Shown here one piece after another: positions 5,173-9,135 of a stretch of DNA of 9,135 bases. Numbering within the stretch: position 1 is the first letter of the stretch; every line of letters starts with the position of its first letter. Below the pieces are notes generated by a model that was given only the letters and a program-made list of their open reading frames with translations, was not told the origin of the DNA and did no database searches. Source of the DNA: Bifidobacteriaceae bacterium (lineage in GTDB: Bacteria; Actinomycetota; Actinomycetes; Actinomycetales; WQXJ01); contig JAIRNM010000179.1 of the NCBI GenBank assembly GCA_031258055.1, positions 1 to 9,135 of the forward strand, read 5' to 3'. The translations under genes were made by a program, and so were the position numbers.

Positions 5173-6195
5173 ATGGAAAACGACATCTTCGCCGGCCCCT
5201 GGCAGTCCGATGTTCTAGCTGGATTTGAGCAGCGCCCGCTTAAACTGCCTGGTGGCCAAAGAGCTACCTTGATCCGTCGCCAAACGCCCGGTTCTATTGC
5301 CGATGCCGCCGCCTCGCCCGCCACCACCGTAGCCAGTTCCCCCGCCGTCACCGAGCCGGTGAAACCGGCCGTGCTGTACCTGCACGGATTCGTCGACTAC
5401 TTCTTCCAAACCCACCTGGCCGATGCCTACGAGGCCCGCGGTTATCGCTTCTACGCCATTGACCTGCGCGGCTACGGCCGTTCAATGGAGCACTTGAAGG
5501 AAGGCGAGCGTCCCAACTTTGTCACCGACTTGTCGGTTTACGCGACTGATTTGGATGCCGCGGCGCGCGGCATCGGCCAAGAGGAAGGCCACAGCGAACT
5601 GGTCGGGCTGGGCCATTCGACCGGTGGTCTGATCTTGCCGCTGTGGGCAGCAAAGCGGCCTAATCTGCTGCGGGCGCTGGTCCTGAACTCGCCCTGGCTG
5701 GATTTCAACGCTGGCTGGGTGATGCGCGGGCCGTTCACCAAGCTGATCCATCTGCTGGCGAAGATCGCCCCGATGGCACCGATTTCTGGGTTGAAAGTGC
5801 ATTATGGCCGGGCGCTGCACGTCGACACGGGTGGCGAATGGGATTACGACTTGGCCTGGAAGCCCCACGACGGCTTCCCGACTTTTCCGGTCTGGTTCTC
5901 ATCGGTGCGGCGCTGGCAGGCGCGGCTCGCCAAAGGAATTGAGGTTGGCTGCCCAGTGCTGATGATGACGTCGCTCAGGCGCGGCGACAACGTGCATCAT
6001 CACGATGAGTTGTTGACGACGGACTCGATCCTTGATCCGGCCCAGATGTGGCGCTTGGCGCCGAAACTCGGCGCTGACGTGGAGGTTAGGGCGCTCGAAG
6101 GCGGAGCCCACGACTTGGCACTCAGCCCGGACCCGGTTCGCAGCCGCTATCTAGCTGAGACTTTGGATTGGCTGGACCGCGTCACCGCCGCTTGA
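5173..6195 (+). CDS. Alpha/beta hydrolase, lysophospholipase-like
   Basis: The 340-residue cytoplasmic enzyme has the fold's usual order: LYLHGF (oxyanion region), YAIDLRGYGRS, the nucleophile elbow GLGHSTGG with Ser149, a cap region, the acid region TTDSILD (Asp284 likely) and GGAHDL with His313. A Ser-His-Asp triad can therefore be proposed. The combination HGFVDYFFQ, GHSTGG and DSILD followed by a helix recalls actinobacterial monoacylglycerol lipase/lysophospholipase-like hydrolases; the substrate is unknown. Residues about 42-62 form an Ala/Ser/Pro/Thr-rich insert between the first strands. The ATG at 5173 is preceded by AAAAGGGG (5153-5160) at a long 12-nt spacing and by CATGAT (5161-5166) exactly 6 nt upstream, so leadered and leaderless starts are both possible. 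It converges with the oxidoreductase gene 22 bp downstream. Confidence 0.85.
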   Translation: MENDIFAGPWQSDVLAGFEQRPLKLPGGQRATLIRRQTPGSIADAAASPATTVASSPAVTEPVKPAVLYLHGFVDYFFQTHLADAYEARGYRFYAIDLRGYGRSMEHLKEGERPNFVTDLSVYATDLDAAARGIGQEEGHSELVGLGHSTGGLILPLWAAKRPNLLRALVLNSPWLDFNAGWVMRGPFTKLIHLLAKIAPMAPISGLKVHYGRALHVDTGGEWDYDLAWKPHDGFPTFPVWFSSVRRWQARLAKGIEVGCPVLMMTSLRRGDNVHHHDELLTTDSILDPAQMWRLAPKLGADVEVRALEGGAHDLALSPDPVRSRYLAETLDWLDRVTAA

Positions 6196-6217
6196 ACCGC
6201 TGCCAATCAGCCTTCCG

Positions 6218-7225
6218 CTACGGCGATGGCGCCGCTAACTCGGCGCTGTCAGCGGTAGTAAGAATGATCTTCCCGACCACCGATCCGTCTTTCATCAAGG
6301 CTTGGGCGGCGGCGGCCTGATCCATCGGCAAACGCGCGCCGATTACCGGCACCGACCGCCCTGACGTCACCAGAGCCCAGACGTCCTCCCGCACCCGGCG
6401 GCAAATCAGGGCCTTGTCTTCGCGACTGCGGCGGCGCAGATTAGTGGCTATTAGACGCTGGCGGTGGGTCAGCATCCGGGCCAAGTCCACTTCCGCGACC
6501 GACCCTCCCATCAGTCCAATCACCAACAGGGCGCCCCCCACGGCTAAGGCTTTCAGGTTGCGCTCCAGATAGGAGGCTCCGACCACGTCAAGGATGAAGT
6601 CGGCGCCGCGGTACTCGGTGCCCGCCAGCACCGCCTCCACGAAATCCTCGCTCTTGTAGTCAATGCCGCGTGTTGCTCCCAAATCCTCACAGACCTGCGC
6701 ACGTTCGGCGCTGCCCGCGGTGGCGAACACAGGTGAGCCGAGGGCCGCGCCCAAAGTGATCGCCATAGTTCCGATCCCGCCAGCGCCGCCATGAATCAAC
6801 AACGGTGCGCCTGCCAAATAGCCAGCCTCGAACAAGTTCGACCAGACTGTGCAGACCGATTCGGGCGCGGCGGCGGCGTCCTCTAGGGAGAGCGACCCTT
6901 GGACGGGGAAGAGGCAGGCGGAATCGGCAACGGCGTATTGAGCGTAGCCGCCGCCTGGAAGCAGCGCCGCCACCTTGTCGCCCACAGACCAGCCGAAAAC
7001 GTCTGGTCCTAGTTCCGCGATAGTGCCGGAGCACTCCAGTCCGAGCAGTTCCGAGGCTCCCTCCGGCGGTGGATAAGCCCCCCGCGCTTGCAGCAGGTCG
7101 GCCCGGTTGATCCCAGCCGCAGCCACCTTAACCAACACTTGGCCCGGCCCCGGCCGAGGGGTAGGGATCTGCGCCACGACTAACCGGTGGTCACGCCCAG
7201 GATTCTCAACGACGATGCCGCGCAT
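6218..7225 (-). CDS. NAD(P)H:quinone oxidoreductase, PIG3-type (zinc-free MDR)
   Basis: The enzyme belongs to the medium-chain dehydrogenase/reductase superfamily. Motifs in order: AAGINRADLLQARGAYPPP and GLECSGTI in the GroES-like domain, GDKVAALLPGGGYAQYAV, ESVCTVWSNLF, then the Rossmann loop IHGGAGGIGTMAI, DLGATRGIDY, ILDVVGASYLERNL, and the C-terminal DGSVVGKIIL. The YPPP...GLE pattern and absence of catalytic or structural zinc cysteine clusters fit PIG3/QOR-type quinone reductases, which reduce quinones with NADPH. I start at ATG 7225 (MRGIVVENP), not TTG 7246: the family begins there, and a TAGACT -10 box (7239-7234) overlaps the longer version. No ribosome-binding site precedes the ATG, so it may be nearly leaderless. 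Length 335 residues fits the family. Confidence 0.88.
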   Translation of the reverse strand: MRGIVVENPGRDHRLVVAQIPTPRPGPGQVLVKVAAAGINRADLLQARGAYPPPEGASELLGLECSGTIAELGPDVFGWSVGDKVAALLPGGGYAQYAVADSACLFPVQGSLSLEDAAAAPESVCTVWSNLFEAGYLAGAPLLIHGGAGGIGTMAITLGAALGSPVFATAGSAERAQVCEDLGATRGIDYKSEDFVEAVLAGTEYRGADFILDVVGASYLERNLKALAVGGALLVIGLMGGSVAEVDLARMLTHRQRLIATNLRRRSREDKALICRRVREDVWALVTSGRSVPVIGARLPMDQAAAAQALMKDGSVVGKIILTTADSAELAAPSP

Positions 7226-7227
7226 GG

Positions 7228-7239
7228 GACTTAAGTCTA
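7228..7239 (-). promoter_or_regulatory. -10 box and palindrome at the oxidoreductase start
   Basis: A minus-strand TAGACT (7239-7234) ends 8 nt before the ATG. It overlaps a perfect 10-bp palindrome GACTTAAGTC (7228-7237) that lies between the box and the start codon. A repressor bound there would block the promoter, but the palindrome is short and could be chance. I see no convincing -35. Confidence 0.35.
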
Positions 7240-7288
7240 GAGCCAACCGCGCCCGCCAATCCCCCGATCTGACGGCATACAGCCAGGG

Positions 7289-7714
7289 TCATGTCTTTGG
7301 CGCGACTTCCGTCAAGCGCATAGGTTCCACGGGTTGGTTGGTAATGGCGGCGATCAGTTCGAAGTCCCTATCCACGTGCAATACCGTCAGTCCCGCTGTT
7401 TCCGCGATAGCGGCGATCAACAGATCCGGGACGGACGGCGCCCGGTGCTGTCCGGCACCTGCCAACAGGCGCTGGACCTCCAGCGCCCGCGCCTCGGCCT
7501 TCGGTGTTGAGTTTTCCACCGGGAGATTGGCCACAGGCGCCTCTTCAATCAACGCCACCCAGTCATCGGCGCTGCGGGCCGAGAAACCGATCTCCAGCAG
7601 AGTGGCCGTAGCCACACGCACCAACCCGCGCTGAGCACGCGAAGACCAGGTGCGGGAGTCGGGCCCGGAGGCGAGCCGGACAAGGGCCGACTTATCGGCC
7701 AGCCAGGTTGTCAT
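7289..7714 (-). CDS. vapC: VapC-type PIN-domain ribonuclease toxin
   Basis: The 141-residue protein is a complete PIN domain: WLADKSALVRL (Asp7) at the N-terminus, ATLLEIGFSAR (Glu41), VPDLLIAAIAETAGLTVL (Asp97) and HVDRDFELIAA (Asp115/Asp117). These four acidic positions bind the metal ions for RNA cleavage in VapC toxins, many of which cut tRNA or rRNA. The N-terminal ADKSA and C-terminal HVDRDFE versions are common in actinobacterial VapCs paired with Phd-like antitoxins. The ATG overlaps the antitoxin TGA as ATGA (7714-7711), so translation is coupled. The target RNA cannot be read from sequence. The gene ends 63 bp before the oxidoreductase start and is likely co-transcribed only with its antitoxin. 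Confidence 0.9.
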   Translation of the reverse strand: MTTWLADKSALVRLASGPDSRTWSSRAQRGLVRVATATLLEIGFSARSADDWVALIEEAPVANLPVENSTPKAEARALEVQRLLAGAGQHRAPSVPDLLIAAIAETAGLTVLHVDRDFELIAAITNQPVEPMRLTEVAPKT

Positions 7715-8001
7715 GACCAGGCCGCCGCCATGGCAACGGGGTCAGCCAGGTCTTGGGCCAGTTCGCTAAAGCGCTTCCAGCTATCTAACGCATCGACCGG
7801 CGGCGCCCCGCCTGTTTCGGTTGCCGCGCCCAATCCCTCTCCCTGGTGCTCAAGCGCGCTGATGGCGCGGCGGGCGTACTCGAGTTCCAGCACCATGACG
7901 GTGGGCCGCCCGTGTTCGGTGATGGTCACGCCCTGGCGTTTGGCGCGGTCCAAAGTCTCAGCCCAACGCTGCCGGGCGTGCGTTGCGGTTACTATGACCA
8001 T
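7711..8001 (-). CDS. Phd/YefM-family antitoxin (VapB role)
   Basis: The 96-residue protein starts MVIVTATHARQRWAETLD and continues AKRQGVTITEHGRPTVMVLE, the standard Phd/YefM DNA-binding fold. The C-terminal 40 residues (ALDSWKRFSELAQDL and on to the end) are acidic and alpha-helical and should bind and block VapC. I chose ATG 8001 because a TACAAT -10 box (8013-8008) ends exactly 6 nt upstream, implying a leaderless mRNA; an upstream ATG (8016) overlaps that box, and longer versions would run into the divergent PIN gene. Phd-type antitoxins usually repress their own promoter with the toxin as co-repressor. The gene overlaps vapC by 4 bp. Confidence 0.88.
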   Translation of the reverse strand: MVIVTATHARQRWAETLDRAKRQGVTITEHGRPTVMVLELEYARRAISALEHQGEGLGAATETGGAPPVDALDSWKRFSELAQDLADPVAMAAAWS

Positions 8002-8076
8002 AGCTAAATTGTACATATTGGCGCTTATAGTTAGAAAGCGGGTTTGGTCGTCACTTAGGGTCGGTAGGCTTGGTCC
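8002..8076. promoter_or_regulatory. Divergent promoter region between phd-vapC and the PIN gene
   Basis: The 75-bp gap carries outward-facing -10 boxes, each 6 nt from its start codon: TACAAT (8013-8008, minus) before the antitoxin ATG, and TAGGCT (8065-8070, plus) before the PIN gene GTG. Neither start has a Shine-Dalgarno sequence. A possible plus -35 is TTTGGT (8043-8048), 16 nt upstream of TAGGCT. The centre is AT-rich for this genome (GGCGCTTATAGTTAGAAAGC, from 8020). Autoregulation of phd-vapC could therefore also affect the PIN gene. Confidence 0.55.
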
Positions 8077-8487
8077 GTGCGCTACTACCTCGATGGGACC
8101 GCGATTGTCCAAGCTGTAGGCGAATCGCCCGAATCTGAAGCGCTTCGCGAATGGTTCGACGCCCACGAATCAGAGTTGGTGACCTCGATCCTTTCCCGCT
8201 GGGAGGCAGCCGAGCAGTTAGCCCTCCTCGACCACGACCAACGCATGCGCATTTACGACCAAATTGGCGGCATCCCGGAGATTCCGGTGTCCGGTCGAGC
8301 GCTTGAAATCGGTTCCTACGCGGTTTCCGCGGTGTCTCCCTACGCTGCCCTGCATGTTGGTTTGGCCCAAGCCGAAGACGCCATCACCGTGGTCATCACC
8401 TACAACGCCGAGGTCGCATCAGCAGCGCGTCTCTATGGGCTGCGGGTGGTCTCTCCGGGCCGAGACTCAGGCTGGTACGTGCGCTGA
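8077..8487 (+). CDS. Lone PIN-domain protein with incomplete acidic site
   Basis: The 136-residue protein has the PIN outline: RYYLDGTAIVQAV (Asp6), ILSRWEAAEQL (Glu43), a helical middle, then SPYAALHVGLAQAEDAITVVITYNAEVASAARLYGLRVVSP. In active VapC proteins the third motif usually reads DALH and the fourth TYD; here they are YAALH and TYN, so two of the acidic positions are missing (Tyr89/Ala90 and Asn110). Asp6 and Glu43 remain, and Glu100/Asp101 might substitute. It has no adjacent antitoxin of its own; the nearest is the divergent Phd-type gene. The start is GTG with a TAGGCT box 6 nt upstream, consistent with a leaderless mRNA. Possible roles are a weak or inactive toxin, a VapC decoy that binds the neighbouring antitoxin, or a decaying gene. 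Confidence 0.75.
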   Translation: MRYYLDGTAIVQAVGESPESEALREWFDAHESELVTSILSRWEAAEQLALLDHDQRMRIYDQIGGIPEIPVSGRALEIGSYAVSAVSPYAALHVGLAQAEDAITVVITYNAEVASAARLYGLRVVSPGRDSGWYVR

Positions 8488-8505
8488 CGGCATCGACCAC
8501 CCGCT

Positions 8506-8536
8506 TTGTTCGCTGGCGCGATAGTGCGGGTACGCT
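8506..8536 (+). promoter_or_regulatory. Weak promoter candidate for tRNA-Ser(UGA)
   Basis: TTGTTC (8506-8511) and TACGCT (8531-8536) are 19 nt apart, longer than ideal. TAGCCT (8540-8545) is an alternative -10. Either would give a short leader before the tRNA at 8563. Confidence 0.3.
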
Positions 8537-8562
8537 GGATAGCCTGAACGTGCTGAAACCTG

Positions 8563-8654
8563 GGAGAGCTGCCGGAGTGGCCGATCGGGACGGTCTTGAA
8601 AACCGTTGATGCGCGCAAGTGCATCCGTGGGTTCGAATCCCACGCTCTCCGCCA
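8563..8654 (+). tRNA. tRNA-Ser(UGA)
   Basis: Acceptor arms GGAGAGC (8563-8569) and GCTCTCC (8644-8650) pair fully, followed by discriminator G and an encoded CCA (8652-8654). The D-arm GCCGGAGTGGCCGA, a perfect anticodon stem ACGGT/ACCGT with loop CTTGAAA, anticodon TGA (8597-8599), a long variable arm (GATGCGCGCAAGTGCATC) and a T-arm GTGGGTTCGAATCCCAC give a standard class II serine tRNA reading UCA. Length with CCA is 92 nt. Confidence 0.96.
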
Positions 8655-8681
8655 ATCTGATGTCTCAAGACAGAGGAAACT

Positions 8682-8721
8682 GGTGAACCCACGGTTTGTG
8701 GGTTCACCCGTGGTGGGTTTT
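8682..8721 (+). terminator. Strong stem-loop after tRNA-Ser(UGA)
   Basis: GGTGAACCCAC (8682-8692) and GTGGGTTCACC (8698-8708) form a perfect 11-bp stem with a GGTTT loop, 28 nt after the tRNA. A TTTT (8718-8721) follows at some distance, so it is a non-classical terminator at best. It lies between convergent transcripts and may block both. A small palindrome TGTCTCAAGACA (8661-8672) lies between it and the tRNA. Confidence 0.5.
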
Positions 8722-8793
8722 GCCTGTGGGTTGGTATGTCCTGGTGGTGTCTAGGACGAACCCTCGGAGGACTTCGCCCCCGACCGCCGAGGC

Positions 8794-8823
8794 GGAACGG
8801 TTGGTGCCTGGCACCAGCGTTCC
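8794..8823 (-). terminator. Stem-loop downstream of the dcu gene
   Basis: GGAACG (8794-8799) pairs with CGTTCC (8818-8823) and TGGTGC (8802-8807) with GCACCA (8811-8816), giving 12 pairs with a small internal loop. It lies 26 nt beyond the stop of the minus-strand transporter gene, where a terminator is expected, but no T-run follows. The core TGGTGCCTGGCACCA is a perfect odd palindrome and could instead be a protein-binding site or an extragenic repeat. Confidence 0.45.
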
Positions 8824-8849
8824 GGTGGATGGTTCGGCGGCTTGCGCCA

Positions 8850-9135
8850 TCACAGATAGCCGAACATGGCGGTGAGAATGTAGCCGACAACGCAGGCTAC
8901 GCTCACACCTAAGAGCCCCGGGATTATGAAGGAGTGATTTATCACGAACCGGCCGATGTGCGTGGTGCCGGAGCGGTCGAATTGGATAGCCGCCAAGTCA
9001 GAAGGATAGGTCGGCAGAATGTAATAGCCGTAACCGGCGGGGGCGAACGCCAAGACTAAGCCCGGCGCCACGCCCGCGGCTAGTGCGACCGGCACAAACG
9101 CTGTCAACGCGGCGGCCTGTGAATTGACGAATTTG
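8850..9135 (-). CDS. Anaerobic C4-dicarboxylate transporter (DcuA/DcuB family), C-terminal part
   Basis: The frame runs from the window edge to TGA at 8852-8850; the visible 94 residues are the C-terminus and the start lies beyond base 9135. Distinct Dcu motifs are present: [45 protein letters not shown] and a last membrane helix [20 protein letters not shown]. Dcu proteins exchange fumarate, malate or aspartate for succinate across the membrane during fumarate respiration or fermentation. The visible residues match DcuA and DcuB about equally, so I leave the symbol empty. An internal TTG at 9107 is not the true start, because conserved coding continues upstream of it. Confidence 0.92.
   Translation of the reverse strand, partial: KFVNSQAAALTAFVPVALAAGVAPGLVLAFAPAGYGYYILPTYPSDLAAIQFDRSGTTHIGRFVINHSFIIPGLLGVSVACVVGYILTAMFGYL

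Noticed and set aside
6218..7246. Start of the oxidoreductase at TTG 7246
   Set aside because: The extra seven residues overlap the TAGACT box and are not family-like; ATG 7225 fits homologues.
7711..8166. Longer version of the Phd-type antitoxin starting at 8166
   Set aside because: The extra N-terminal residues are antisense of the PIN gene and its promoter, and the Phd family begins at ATG 8001.
8396..8890. Minus-strand frame covering tRNA-Ser(UGA) and the end of dcu
   Set aside because: It is translated from tRNA antisense (the familiar GGERGIRTHG-type false protein) and overlaps two real genes.

Overview
The window looks like a chromosomal segment of a high-GC Gram-positive bacterium (Actinomycetota). 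The evidence is the strong G/C bias at third codon positions, frequent GTG starts, several starts without a Shine-Dalgarno sequence placed 6-8 nt behind a TAnnnT -10 box, and a GT87-type (DUF2029) polytopic protein. A Dcu-type C4-dicarboxylate transporter at the right edge suggests anaerobic or facultative growth. I cannot fix the genus from sequence alone.

Layout from left to right. (1) The 3' end of an AbrB-like antitoxin gene is followed without a gap by a RelE/ParE-like toxin (1-531) and a terminator-like hairpin. (2) A two-gene operon with an ATGA overlap encodes a very proline-rich, single-pass membrane protein with an external DUF4352-like domain (636-2804) and a GT87-like polytopic membrane protein (2801-4456). 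(3) An orphan hicB antitoxin gene (4330-4656) overlaps the 3' end of the GT87 gene by 127 bp and is bracketed by two 35-bp imperfect direct repeats. (4) A poorly conserved spacer, with a possible gene fragment, leads to tRNA-Ser(GCU) on the minus strand. (5) Two metabolic genes converge: an alpha/beta hydrolase (+) and a PIG3-type NAD(P)H:quinone oxidoreductase (-). (6) A phd-vapC toxin-antitoxin operon (-) shares a short divergent promoter region with a lone PIN-domain gene (+) whose catalytic acidic set is incomplete. (7) tRNA-Ser(UGA) (+) is followed by strong stem-loops and the 3' end of a dcuA/dcuB-type gene (-).

The overall theme is a dense set of small toxin-antitoxin pieces (one truncated by the window edge, one complete, two orphans) among housekeeping genes and two serine tRNA genes. 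The parts that best repay a second look are the repeat-bracketed hicB insertion-like structure at the end of the GT87 gene, the divergent PIN/phd-vapC locus with two apparently leaderless starts, and the coupled proline-rich DUF4352/GT87 pair, a plausible but uncharacterised cell-envelope system. I found no CRISPR array, transposase, integrase or phage structural gene.
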